A stretch of DNA of 33,517 nt, taken from assembly GCA_035479875.1 (NCBI GenBank), contig DATIIH010000005.1:1-33517 (forward strand), written 5' to 3'. Below the pieces are notes generated by a model that saw nothing but the letters and a program-made list of their open reading frames with translations, made no database searches and had not been told where the DNA came from. Shown here piece by piece: positions 21,570 to 29,529 of the stretch (positions are counted from its first letter, which is position 1; each line of letters begins with the position of its first letter). Source of the stretch: PMNU01 sp035479875. Lineage in GTDB: Bacteria; Patescibacteriota; Saccharimonadia; Saccharimonadales; UBA4665. The position numbers were made by a program, and so were the translations under genes.

Positions 21570-22844
21570 ATGCCCAAACTTACGACATTTGCCGAAGTCA
21601 ACGAGGTGCTTTTGCGCGTCCAGCCACGTGCTGTTACGGGCCGCGTAGTGTACTCGCTTGATCATGTGGTAGAGCTGATGGCCTATATTGGGGACCCGCA
21701 AGAAAAACTCAAGATTATTCATGTGGCCGGTACGTCTGGCAAAACTTCTACAGCCTACTACGCCGCCGGGTTGTTGCATGCGGCAGGCTATAAGGTGGGG
21801 CTTAGCGTGTCGCCCCATGTTGACCAAGTGAACGAGCGGCTGCAGATTGATATGGTTCCGCTGGCCGAAGCGGAGTTTTGTAGTGAGTTTGGAACTTTTA
21901 TGGATCTTGTTGAGCAAAGCGAGATCAAAACGACGTACTTTGAGCTCCTCGTAGCGTTTACGTATTGGGAATATGCTCGCCAACAGGTGGACTACGCCGT
22001 AGTGGAGGTGGGGCTCGGCGGTCTTATGGACGCCACGAACGTTGTGATGCGCGCCGATAAAGTGTGCGTGCTTACCGATATAGGCTTGGACCACGTCGCA
22101 GTACTCGGCAAAACGATTCCAGAAATTGCGGCCCAGAAAGCCGGAATTATCCAACTGCACAACGCAGCGTTTTGCTACGACCAAGGTCCAGATGTACTTG
22201 ATCAGTTCCGAGCTCGCGCTCGCCAAAAGCAAGCCGACCTACATATACTCGACCAACAAGCGTTGCCTAGTGACTTTGACTTTTTGCCGCTATTCCAAAA
22301 ACGCAACTTTGGTCTCAGCCTGGCAGCGGTCACGTTCACGCTTCAGCGCGACAGCCATCCGGCTTTAACCGATGAACAAAAAATGCAGGCCGCCCATACA
22401 TATGTGCCCGGCCGTATGGACACTCATACGCTCGCTAACGGCAAAATCTTCATCATGGATGCCGCCCACAATGGCCAAAAACTGCACGCCCTTGGTGAAA
22501 GCCTGCGAGCTCAGTATCCCGGCCAAGAAATTGCGGCGATAGTGGGCTTTATTATGAGCAGCGATGGTCGGCTTGAGCTGGCTGTACGAGAGGTGGTAGA
22601 TATTGCACATCATATTATCGTCACTGATTTTAGTGGCAGTGAGCAGGATATTGCGCATGAGGCCCGCGGCCAAGTCGAGATTGTCGCAGCACTACAGGAC
22701 GTCGGATTTACCAATTATCAAGTTGCCCCAAACCTGGCCGATGCCTATGCTCTGCTACAAGCACGGCCCGAGCCTGTGCTATTGGCCACCGGTTCAATCT
22801 ATATGCTAGGCGCTTTGCGCGCTCTGTTAAAAGGTAAGCAGTAG
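21570..22844 (+). CDS. folC: FolC-like Mur ligase (folylpolyglutamate/dihydrofolate synthase)
   Basis: The 424-aa protein is a Mur-ligase-fold ATP-dependent amide ligase. Signatures: P-loop HVAGTSGKTST, GLSVSPHVDQVNERLQ, YFELLVAFTYWEYA, VVEVGLGGLMDATNV and DIGLDHVAVLG, with the C-terminal domain DAAHNGQKL. The usual GGRLDATN has Leu-Met in place of Arg-Leu. The family adds glutamates to folates (and in some members makes dihydrofolate) in the cytoplasm. The absence of other folate genes here fits a scavenging lifestyle. It abuts a convergent 24-codon ORF with no gap. Confidence 0.85.
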   Translation: MPKLTTFAEVNEVLLRVQPRAVTGRVVYSLDHVVELMAYIGDPQEKLKIIHVAGTSGKTSTAYYAAGLLHAAGYKVGLSVSPHVDQVNERLQIDMVPLAEAEFCSEFGTFMDLVEQSEIKTTYFELLVAFTYWEYARQQVDYAVVEVGLGGLMDATNVVMRADKVCVLTDIGLDHVAVLGKTIPEIAAQKAGIIQLHNAAFCYDQGPDVLDQFRARARQKQADLHILDQQALPSDFDFLPLFQKRNFGLSLAAVTFTLQRDSHPALTDEQKMQAAHTYVPGRMDTHTLANGKIFIMDAAHNGQKLHALGESLRAQYPGQEIAAIVGFIMSSDGRLELAVREVVDIAHHIIVTDFSGSEQDIAHEARGQVEIVAALQDVGFTNYQVAPNLADAYALLQARPEPVLLATGSIYMLGALRALLKGKQ

Positions 22845-22919
22845 TTACTTTTTAAAAATCGCTGCAACAACAATCTTGCGTAAGAGGCCGTGCTTTTTCT
22901 TGGGTTGTTCATCACTCAT
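22845..22919 (-). CDS. 24-aa cationic mini-protein coupled to the metal permease
   Basis: The frame ATG...TAA encodes MSDEQPKKKHGLLRKIVVAA followed by IFKK. Its ATG overlaps the permease stop (ATGA), the same coupling used between the ABC genes upstream. The peptide has a basic start and end with a short hydrophobic core, so it could sit on or in the membrane. It is too short for normal gene callers. It may be a small transporter accessory or a chance frame; the exact overlap argues for translation. Confidence 0.45.
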   Translation of the reverse strand: MSDEQPKKKHGLLRKIVVAAIFKK

Positions 22920-23737
22920 CCCTTTAGTATACGCTTGTTGCCCCATATCCTTGCAGTAAGGTAGATCACAAAGCTAAGGCTCGTAATAAACACGCTGGCT
23001 TTAACGTGTGAGAATTGCAGGCTGAGCAGCAATCCGCCAACGCTTGCGGTGAGCGCAAACAACACTGATAGCACCGTAACTTTGAGCGGCGAGGCCGACC
23101 ACAGTGCAGCCGCAGCCGCCGGCGTAATGGCCAGGCTCAGAACCAGCAGCGTACCAACAATTTGGGCTGCAGCCGTCACCGTGAGCGCTAGAATAAGTAA
23201 AAATAAGATGCCAAGCAGGCGCACCGGCACGCCTTTAGCGGCGGCAACCTCGGGATCGATCGAAGCAAATAATAGCGGGCGGAACATGACAAGCATCGCC
23301 ACAGTAGTCAAGAGCCCAATCACGCCAAGTATAATAAGCTGTCCAGTGCTTACTCCAAAGATATACCCAAATAAAATGTTTGTGGCCTCGGTGGCAAAGC
23401 CATGGTAAAAGCTGAGCAAAAGCACGCCGAGTCCCAGGCCAAAAGCTAGAATGACGCCTATGCTGGCGTCACGCTCCCGCTCACGGTTGCCGAGCGTGCC
23501 AATCAGCCCGGCCACAACCAACGCGCCAACGAACGCGCCGGCCACCGGATTATTCCCCAGCAGTAAGCCGCCGGCCGCGCCCGTAAACGCTAGTTCGCTT
23601 GTACCGTGTACGGCAAAGGCCATACCGCGCATCACCACAAACGGGCCGATCAGCCCGCACGTAATTGCCACTAGCGCGGCTGCCACCAGCGCGTGCTGGG
23701 CAAAGGGCTGGGCGAGGTATAAAAAGATGTCGTTCAT
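22916..23737 (-). CDS. metal ABC transporter permease (ZnuB/MntB type)
   Basis: The 273-aa protein is an ABC-3-family permease with about eight membrane helices. It has the family stretches HALVAAALVAITCGLIGPFVVMRGMAF, RDASIGVILAFGLGLGVLLLS, the EVAAAKGVPVRLL cytoplasmic loop that contacts the ATPase, and LLVLSLAITPAAAA. It forms the membrane channel of the importer with the ATPase and binding protein encoded just upstream. Its ATG overlaps the ATPase stop (ATGA). Confidence 0.9.
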   Translation of the reverse strand: MNDIFLYLAQPFAQHALVAAALVAITCGLIGPFVVMRGMAFAVHGTSELAFTGAAGGLLLGNNPVAGAFVGALVVAGLIGTLGNRERERDASIGVILAFGLGLGVLLLSFYHGFATEATNILFGYIFGVSTGQLIILGVIGLLTTVAMLVMFRPLLFASIDPEVAAAKGVPVRLLGILFLLILALTVTAAAQIVGTLLVLSLAITPAAAAALWSASPLKVTVLSVLFALTASVGGLLLSLQFSHVKASVFITSLSFVIYLTARIWGNKRILKG

Positions 23738-24552
23738 GAGTGCTCCACTTCGCCCGCCAGGTGGTGATGGGCTTGGGTTGGCTCGGTAGGCAGGGAATCG
23801 CTCAGTACAATCACGCGGCCGTGCACCCGCAGTACTTCCACTGGTGTAGCATAGAGCGCCGACAACACGGTACTGGTTAAGATCTCATGCGGTTTACCAA
23901 CGCGCCATTTGCCGCCAGCGATGTACAGCACGCGGTCGGCGTAGGGCAGGATAGGATTAATCTCGTGCGTCACAAATACAACGGCCGCGCCGCGTTCACG
24001 CTGGCCGTTAATGAGTTTGGCGATATTTTGCTGGCTGGCCGGGTCGAGGGAGAGCAGGGGCTCATCGCAGAGCAGTAACTGCGGTTCACCCACAAGCGCC
24101 TGCGCAATACGCAGCCGTTGTTGCTCGCCGCCGCTTAGTTTGCCGAGCGGCTTATTGGCATATTTGGAGGCGCCGACTGTCCGGATAGCTTCGTCCACTT
24201 TTTGGTGCTTATGCGTGGCGCTGCCGCCAAACCCCCAACGCGCGCCGTCCACACCAAAGTGCACGAGGTCGCGCCCGCGAATTGGAAGGCTAGCGTCAAA
24301 TGCTTTTTGCTGAGGGATATAGCCAATCAGTGGGTTACCGGTATGCGCTGTCTCGCCAGCTACGTGCACCGTGCCGCTAGTAAGCTTTTGTAGTCCAAGC
24401 AACGCCTTAAGCAAGCTGCTTTTGCCGGCACCATTTGGCCCGAGCACGGCTAAAAACTCGCCGGGCTGGATATTCAGATCGAGCTGCTGCCACAGCGTTC
24501 GCTGGCCAAACCGGAGTGTGGCGTGGGTGAGAGAGGCGATGGGCTCGCCCAT
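23734..24552 (-). CDS. metal ABC transporter ATP-binding protein (ZnuC/MntC-ATPase type)
   Basis: The 272-aa protein carries Walker A GPNGAGKSS, Q-loop IGYIPQQK, signature LSGGEQQR, Walker B LLLCDEP and switch His in VTHE. A His-rich C-terminal end (AHHHLAGEVEHS) could sense metal. It begins one base after the binding-protein stop and overlaps the permease start. It powers the importer at the inner face of the membrane. Confidence 0.92.
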   Translation of the reverse strand: MGEPIASLTHATLRFGQRTLWQQLDLNIQPGEFLAVLGPNGAGKSSLLKALLGLQKLTSGTVHVAGETAHTGNPLIGYIPQQKAFDASLPIRGRDLVHFGVDGARWGFGGSATHKHQKVDEAIRTVGASKYANKPLGKLSGGEQQRLRIAQALVGEPQLLLCDEPLLSLDPASQQNIAKLINGQRERGAAVVFVTHEINPILPYADRVLYIAGGKWRVGKPHEILTSTVLSALYATPVEVLRVHGRVIVLSDSLPTEPTQAHHHLAGEVEHS

Positions 24553-24553
24553 G

Positions 24554-25468
24554 TTATTTGCCTTGCAACGCGTGCTGCAACGCGTCGAGTTGGCTCGATT
24601 GCCAAGCCTGGTAGGTCGCGAATTGCGCAGGTATTGTCTCGGTTACGCCAACCACAGGGATATTGTATTGCTGAGCTAGAGTTTTGAGATGTGCCGTGGT
24701 TGGGCTAGTGGCTTGGGAGTTGTATAGCAAGGCTTTGATGCCGTTGCTGGTAATGAGTGCGTTCATGGCCGATTGGTCGGCCAGGCTCGGGTCGTTGCCG
24801 TTTTCGACAGCGCTGGCGAAGCCAGCAGGTGTTTTTACAGTTAATCCCATATCGCCCAACAGATAACCCGGCACGCGCTCGGTGTAGGCAACGGGCGTAG
24901 CCACGAACTGGGTTTTAATTTGTACTATTTTATTGAGCAGCGGTTGCAGGGAAGTGTCAAACTTTTGGAGATTGGCGGCAAACAAAGCGGCATCTGCCGG
25001 GTCCTGCGCGGCCATCGCAGTTTCGATGGCCTGAGCCACATCCGGGACGCGCGTTATGTCGTACCACAAATGCGGATTGGCATCCTTCCCTGCTACGCCC
25101 AGCACACTAGATACAGTTAACACGTTACGTTTTGCATTAGGGCTGGCTTCCATCAGTTTTGTTAAGAAGTCATCGTAGCCTAGCCCGTTGGCAATGACCA
25201 GTTTGGCTTGCGAAAGCACCAACGCGTCGTGCGCATTGGATTGGTAAGCATGCGGGTCGACACCCGGGTCACTGATGATTGACGTTACCTGCACTTTATC
25301 GCCGCCAATCTGGCTAGCAATATTCCCCCACACGTTTTCACCTGCCACTACCAGCAGCTTGCTATTCTTAGAAGTCTTGCTGTGCGTCACTACGTATATG
25401 CCCAGCGTAGCGATGCCTGCTAGGTATATCGCGATCAACACAGCCAACAGAATAAGTCGCCTTTTCAT
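24554..25468 (-). CDS. metal-binding protein of the ABC importer (cluster A-1; Mn-like ligands)
   Basis: The 304-aa protein has an N-terminal hydrophobic segment (7-27) without a lipobox Cys, so it is probably a membrane-tethered or secreted binding protein. It shows the cluster A-1 pattern: ligands His73 in DPHAYQ and His133 in NPHLWYD. The third ligand position reads TERVPGYL (Glu197) and the fourth VTETIP (Glu277). Zn-specific relatives have His at the third place; Mn-specific PsaA/MntC have Glu there and Asp at the fourth. Specificity for Mn (or Fe) over Zn is inferred. It heads the importer operon. Confidence 0.88.
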   Translation of the reverse strand: MKRRLILLAVLIAIYLAGIATLGIYVVTHSKTSKNSKLLVVAGENVWGNIASQIGGDKVQVTSIISDPGVDPHAYQSNAHDALVLSQAKLVIANGLGYDDFLTKLMEASPNAKRNVLTVSSVLGVAGKDANPHLWYDITRVPDVAQAIETAMAAQDPADAALFAANLQKFDTSLQPLLNKIVQIKTQFVATPVAYTERVPGYLLGDMGLTVKTPAGFASAVENGNDPSLADQSAMNALITSNGIKALLYNSQATSPTTAHLKTLAQQYNIPVVGVTETIPAQFATYQAWQSSQLDALQHALQGK

Positions 25469-25474
25469 AATGCT

Positions 25475-25480
25475 ATGCTA
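25475..25480 (-). promoter_or_regulatory. -10 element TAGCAT of the metal-importer operon (leaderless)
   Basis: On the minus strand TAGCAT ends six bases before the ATG at 25468; no Shine-Dalgarno is seen. Confidence 0.4.
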
Positions 25481-25535
25481 CGACCTCAACGCACAAACTG
25501 CAAATCCGTCGCAGTAATAGTGCTATTTGCCACGT

Positions 25536-26486
25536 CTATATGCACCAGTCGTATCTAGAGGGCCAGTGAGCACTATCATCAGTCCGCCTCGGCCCTTTCA
25601 ATCGATCATGTTCTATCTGACGCGTGGCCGCAGCGTAGTCGTCCTCTGGCCCAAAGCCACTTCCCATCGGCCAAGCTCCCAAAGGATGCGTTTGGTAGGT
25701 AATGACTGCGCGCGGCCCCGGCTGCGTCGTACTGACTGCGCCGTGACGTGTTGCTACAAAACCGACGCCCGGACAGACATAGGGGTGCATGAGCCGCTGC
25801 CCTGGGTAGTAAACGATTTCGTCCGGCGACGCAGTGTTATCTAGGATAACGCGACTGCCGTTGTGGTCCACAAATGTACCTCCCGGTGAAGCTAACATTG
25901 TTAGGCTGGAGCGGTCCAAGTGTGGCTCCGAAAGTTCTGCACCCGGCTCACTGGCTTCATAGATAACAATCCGGACGTCGTCTGATACGATATGTTTCGA
26001 CGGATTACCGTATGCCGGCTGGGCATGTTTGGCAAGTATGCTTCTACCCGGTAGTTCGGCATCCAAACGAGCAAGCACGCCCAGCATCACGGGGCGGGCG
26101 AGGTCCATGAGCTCAAAGCTCTTGCCGTATAGCCTGGCCAAAGGTCGGTCATATGGATCGTCCGACTCCTGGATGCGGTGCCATAGGCCCGAAAGCCTTG
26201 TCCTCGAGCGGACCGTAAATGAATGCTTACCGGGATGTCCCATGGCCGGGTCTGGCCCGGTGTAGTGATACCCTGCCCAGCCGGCCTCATACGAGGCGTC
26301 GAATTTTCGTGTTCGCCGTTCGAGCTCCGGCAAATCGTAGACGCCTAACACCGACTGAAATAAGCCATGGAGAGCGTTGCGGTCGGCGGCCGAAAATGGA
26401 TTAGGGCCCATAAAATAGCCGTTTTCGACGAGCGCATCAGTAATACTACCTACACCCTCCAAGTTGCGCCCGACAGCTACAGCCAT
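25536..26486 (-). CDS. 2OG-Fe(II)-oxygenase-like protein, 316 aa
   Basis: The C-terminal half resembles the isopenicillin-N-synthase branch of 2-oxoglutarate/Fe(II) oxygenases: EPHLDRSSLTMLAS gives His189 and Asp191, followed by PGGTFVD, DEIVYYPGQRL, the distal His248 in ATRHGAV and a 2OG-binding candidate Arg259 in PRAVITYQ. The N-terminal half is helical, as in that family. The substrate is unknown. It is flanked on the same strand by the metal importer and the MgtA-type ATPase. The start follows TATAAC by six bases. Such enzymes are unusual in reduced CPR genomes, so horizontal acquisition is possible. Confidence 0.65.
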   Translation of the reverse strand: MAVAVGRNLEGVGSITDALVENGYFMGPNPFSAADRNALHGLFQSVLGVYDLPELERRTRKFDASYEAGWAGYHYTGPDPAMGHPGKHSFTVRSRTRLSGLWHRIQESDDPYDRPLARLYGKSFELMDLARPVMLGVLARLDAELPGRSILAKHAQPAYGNPSKHIVSDDVRIVIYEASEPGAELSEPHLDRSSLTMLASPGGTFVDHNGSRVILDNTASPDEIVYYPGQRLMHPYVCPGVGFVATRHGAVSTTQPGPRAVITYQTHPLGAWPMGSGFGPEDDYAAATRQIEHDRLKGPRRTDDSAHWPSRYDWCI

Positions 26487-26492
26487 ACACTA

Positions 26493-26498
26493 GTTATA
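26493..26498 (-). promoter_or_regulatory. -10 element TATAAC of the oxygenase-like gene (leaderless)
   Basis: On the minus strand TATAAC ends six bases before the ATG at 26486. Confidence 0.45.
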
Positions 26499-26527
26499 CT
26501 ATGTTTAAGACGTTCTGCTAAGTATGC

Positions 26528-28969
26528 TTACGACTCTTGCTCGGCTGCTTCGCCGCCGTAAAAGCGCCGCTTGATCAGTTGAGCACACACCAGGTATGCC
26601 ACCACAACGCCCATAAGTGACAGAACTTGCACGGTCCCAAGTCCACCGAATTTGAAGAGGCCACGTATAGGCAACAAAACTGCAAGCGTGGCAACAATGC
26701 ATATCAATATGGTGCTGAGCGCTAAGGCCAGGGCCGGTCGACTCTGTTTAAATGGTACAAACCGGGTTCGAATAATGTATACCACCAGCACCTGGGTGAG
26801 GATCGATTCTAGGAACCAACCGGCTTGGAACGCACCCTCCTGCGCGTGGAATATCAGTAGCAAGATGCCAAATGTAACAAAGTCAAAGCAAGAGCTCAAG
26901 ATTCCATACGACCACATAAAGCGCTTGATGTCACGCATGCTGAGGCGCCGCGGCGTTAAGATTTCCGCCTCATCGACGTTGTCCAGCGGAATAGCAAACT
27001 GCGACGTGTCGTATAGTAAGTTGTTAAGCAAAATCTGCGTGGCTAGCAGGGGCAAGAACGGCAAAAACAAACTGGCGCCAGCCATCGAAAACATGTTACC
27101 AAAGTTGCTGCTTAGGCTCATGCGTAAATACTTCATGGTGTTGGCAAAGGTGCGTCGGCCCTCGGCAATGCCGTTGGTCAGCTCTAGTAGGCTTTTGCGC
27201 ATCAAGATAAAGTCGGCGGCGTCTTTGGCTACGTCCACGGCGTTGTTTACCGACACGCCAACGTCGGCAGCGCGTAAGGACGGCGCGTCGTTAATGCCGT
27301 CACCCATGTAGCCAATCACGTGGCCGTTGGCTTGCAGTGCCTGAATAATCTGCATCTTTTGCTCTGGGTTGACGCGGGCGAATACCGTGGCGGTCTCCAC
27401 CTTGGCAGCAAACTCGGCTACCTTCATGCGTGCAAGTTGATCGCCGGTGAGTACGCCGTTCACTTGCAGGCCCACATCTTTGGCAATCTTTTCGGCCACA
27501 AAGGCGTTGTCGCCAGTGATCACTTTTATCCCGATGCCCATTTGCTGCAGGCGGGTAAGCGTTTCGGCCACCGACTCGCGCGCTGGGTCCAAAAATGCCA
27601 AAAAGCCTTGGAACTTCAGGCCGGATTCGTCGCTTGGTTCGTAGCGTTTTTCGGTGTCGATTTCTTTGGTGGCGATAGCCAGCGTACGGAAGCCGTCGCG
27701 GCTTAAATCGTCATATGTCTTTTCGATCATCGTGCGGTAGTGCTTCGTAAGGTGCGCGGTGCTGCCGTCGTAGCCGGTACAGATTTTAAGCACTTCCTCG
27801 GGGGCGCCCTTCACAATCAAAAAGCGCCGCTTCTCTGTTTTGTGGTGGACTACTACAGCTTCGCGCTTGCGCTCAAAGTCAAAGGGGATCTCGTCGACCT
27901 TTTTGTAGTCGGCAATGTCGACATGCTTAAACGCCATCACCGCTGTGTCGAGCGGGTTTTCAAAGCCGGTAGAGAACAAGCTGGCTAGGTAGCCAAATAA
28001 TAAGACGCGCTCAGACTCCTCGTTTTTACCGTCCACGTATTTAACCAGGGCAATTTTGTCCTCGGTGAGCGTGCCAGTTTTGTCGGTGCACAAAATATCC
28101 ATGCTGCCAAAGTTTTGGATGGCCGACAATTGTTTAACGATCACGCCCTCTTTGGCCATGCGCAGTGAGCCTTTGGTAAGGTTGAGGGCAATAATGAGGG
28201 GTAAGAGCTCAGGCGTAAGGCCCACGGCAAGCGCTAAGCTAAAGAGCACCGACTGCAAAATATCGCGGTGGAATAAGATGTTCACCAAAAATACAAACAC
28301 CACCAAAAAGGTAGTGAGCTTGACGATGAGTAAGCTAAAGTCTTTGATTTCGTGCTCAAACTCGGTAACGCGCCGGGCCGACTGCAGCGCCGCCGCAATG
28401 TGCGCGAACTTGGTTTGGCGACCGGTCTTGGTGACGCGCATTGCCCCTTCCCCGCTGATTACGCCGCTGCCCATAAATGCTTCGGCGCCGACGCCTTTTT
28501 GCTGCGGGAACGATTCACCGGTGAGCGCGGCCTCATTGGTAAACAAGTCTTTGCCATCGATAATCTCGCCGTCGGCCGGGATAATTTTGCCGGCACCTAA
28601 GCGCACGATGTCGCCCGGCACGAGCTCGCTGGTAGCCACCTGCACTTCACGGTGGTCGCGCACTACGGTGGCTTTAACGCGCACCTTGTCCTTTAACGAT
28701 TCCGCAGCTTGCTCACTGCGGTAGGTGTTAAAGAAGTCCAACCCAACGCTCAGCAGAATAATCGTCGCAATAATAAAGAAGCTGGCTTTGTCGCCAAAGA
28801 ACAGCGACAGCGTAGCAGCGAGCAATAATATAAGAACCAGCGGGTTTTTAAAACGGGCCAAAAACGCCAGTAGTGCGCGACTTTTGTGCTGTTCCTCGAA
28901 CACATTTTGTCCGTACACCGTCTGCAACTGCTTTACTTTAGCGGACGATAAACCGCCTAAGCTATCCAT
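26528..28969 (-). CDS. mgtA: Mg2+-importing P-type ATPase (type IIIB)
   Basis: The 813-aa protein matches MgtA/MgtB. It has the actuator TGES (in EAALTGESFP), membrane motif VGLTPELLPLIIALNLTKGS, phosphorylation site CTDKTGTLTE, nucleotide-site KGAPEE, and hinge GDGINDAPSLRAADVGVSV. The C-terminal half has the extra helices of the family (LLNNLLYDTSQFAIPLDNVD). It is shorter at the N-terminus than enterobacterial MgtA. It moves Mg2+ into the cell at the cost of ATP. The message appears leaderless (TACAAT seven bases before the ATG). It lies 19 bases after the marR stop on the same strand. Confidence 0.92.
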   Translation of the reverse strand: MDSLGGLSSAKVKQLQTVYGQNVFEEQHKSRALLAFLARFKNPLVLILLLAATLSLFFGDKASFFIIATIILLSVGLDFFNTYRSEQAAESLKDKVRVKATVVRDHREVQVATSELVPGDIVRLGAGKIIPADGEIIDGKDLFTNEAALTGESFPQQKGVGAEAFMGSGVISGEGAMRVTKTGRQTKFAHIAAALQSARRVTEFEHEIKDFSLLIVKLTTFLVVFVFLVNILFHRDILQSVLFSLALAVGLTPELLPLIIALNLTKGSLRMAKEGVIVKQLSAIQNFGSMDILCTDKTGTLTEDKIALVKYVDGKNEESERVLLFGYLASLFSTGFENPLDTAVMAFKHVDIADYKKVDEIPFDFERKREAVVVHHKTEKRRFLIVKGAPEEVLKICTGYDGSTAHLTKHYRTMIEKTYDDLSRDGFRTLAIATKEIDTEKRYEPSDESGLKFQGFLAFLDPARESVAETLTRLQQMGIGIKVITGDNAFVAEKIAKDVGLQVNGVLTGDQLARMKVAEFAAKVETATVFARVNPEQKMQIIQALQANGHVIGYMGDGINDAPSLRAADVGVSVNNAVDVAKDAADFILMRKSLLELTNGIAEGRRTFANTMKYLRMSLSSNFGNMFSMAGASLFLPFLPLLATQILLNNLLYDTSQFAIPLDNVDEAEILTPRRLSMRDIKRFMWSYGILSSCFDFVTFGILLLIFHAQEGAFQAGWFLESILTQVLVVYIIRTRFVPFKQSRPALALALSTILICIVATLAVLLPIRGLFKFGGLGTVQVLSLMGVVVAYLVCAQLIKRRFYGGEAAEQES

Positions 28970-28976
28970 ATAGAGT

Positions 28977-28982
28977 ATTGTA
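28977..28982 (-). promoter_or_regulatory. -10 element TACAAT of mgtA (leaderless)
   Basis: On the minus strand TACAAT ends seven bases before the ATG at 28969. Confidence 0.55.
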
Positions 28983-28988
28983 GCAAGT

Positions 28989-29438
28989 TTATGGCTTTGC
29001 GGCTTGGCTGGTATAGCTGCCAGCAGCTTTTTGCATAAGGGCGGTGAGTTGGGCTAGTTCGTGTTCGCTAAACGTGCGTAGCAGGTAGCCGCCCTTGCCG
29101 GCTAGGCCGGTGATGATTGCTTTGCACTCGGCTTGACCTGCGGTGGTTAGTTCTAGCATTTTAACGCGGCGGTCCTCAGGGTTCTCGCGCCGAGCTACCA
29201 AGCCCTTACTCTCTAGCCCGTCTACCAAACCAGTAATGTTCGAGGCATCGCAGCCAAACATCGTGCATAGGTGGTTCATAGGCTGGGGTCGGCCAGCAGT
29301 GGAAATGAACACCAGAGTAGAAGCCTGCATAGCGGTGAGTCCGCGGGCAGCTGCCAGTTCGGTGATCTGGTGTTTGTTAAACATCAAAAAGTGGAACATA
29401 GCTAGGTATAAATCTTCGAACACGCGCGCGGTTTTCAT
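28989..29438 (-). CDS. MarR-family transcriptional regulator
   Basis: The 149-aa protein shows the MarR winged-helix pattern: ITELAAARGLTAMQASTLVFIS, then NHLCTMFGCDASNITGLVDGLESKGLVARRENPEDRRVKMLELTTAG, which includes the recognition helix and the DRR wing. It should act as a dimer binding a palindrome, with ligand binding relieving repression. It is divergent from an MFS exporter gene, the classic arrangement for a MarR repressor of drug export. The start at 29438 is chosen for the GAGGAAG eleven bases upstream; an ATG at 29462 in frame is the alternative. Confidence 0.88.
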   Translation of the reverse strand: MKTARVFEDLYLAMFHFLMFNKHQITELAAARGLTAMQASTLVFISTAGRPQPMNHLCTMFGCDASNITGLVDGLESKGLVARRENPEDRRVKMLELTTAGQAECKAIITGLAGKGGYLLRTFSEHELAQLTALMQKAAGSYTSQAAKP

Positions 29439-29467
29439 AAAATAGTTGACTTCCTCAACCATTGAGT

Positions 29468-29496
29468 TTTACAATCGTTGTATTGGCAATTATAAA
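29468..29496 (+). promoter_or_regulatory. promoter TTTACA-N17-TATAAA of the MFS gene
   Basis: TTTACA (29468-29473) and TATAAA (29491-29496) with a 17-base spacer; the ATG at 29530 follows a leader with AAGGAG. Confidence 0.65.
29470..29490. promoter_or_regulatory. candidate MarR operator (two palindromes)
   Basis: TACAA-TCG-TTGTA (29470-29482) and ATTG-G-CAAT (29482-29490) are both perfect inverted repeats. They fill the spacer between the -35 and -10 of the MFS promoter, and lie just upstream of marR. Confidence 0.5.
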
Positions 29497-29529
29497 ACAG
29501 TAAGCTCGAAAATTAAACAAGGAGAATTC

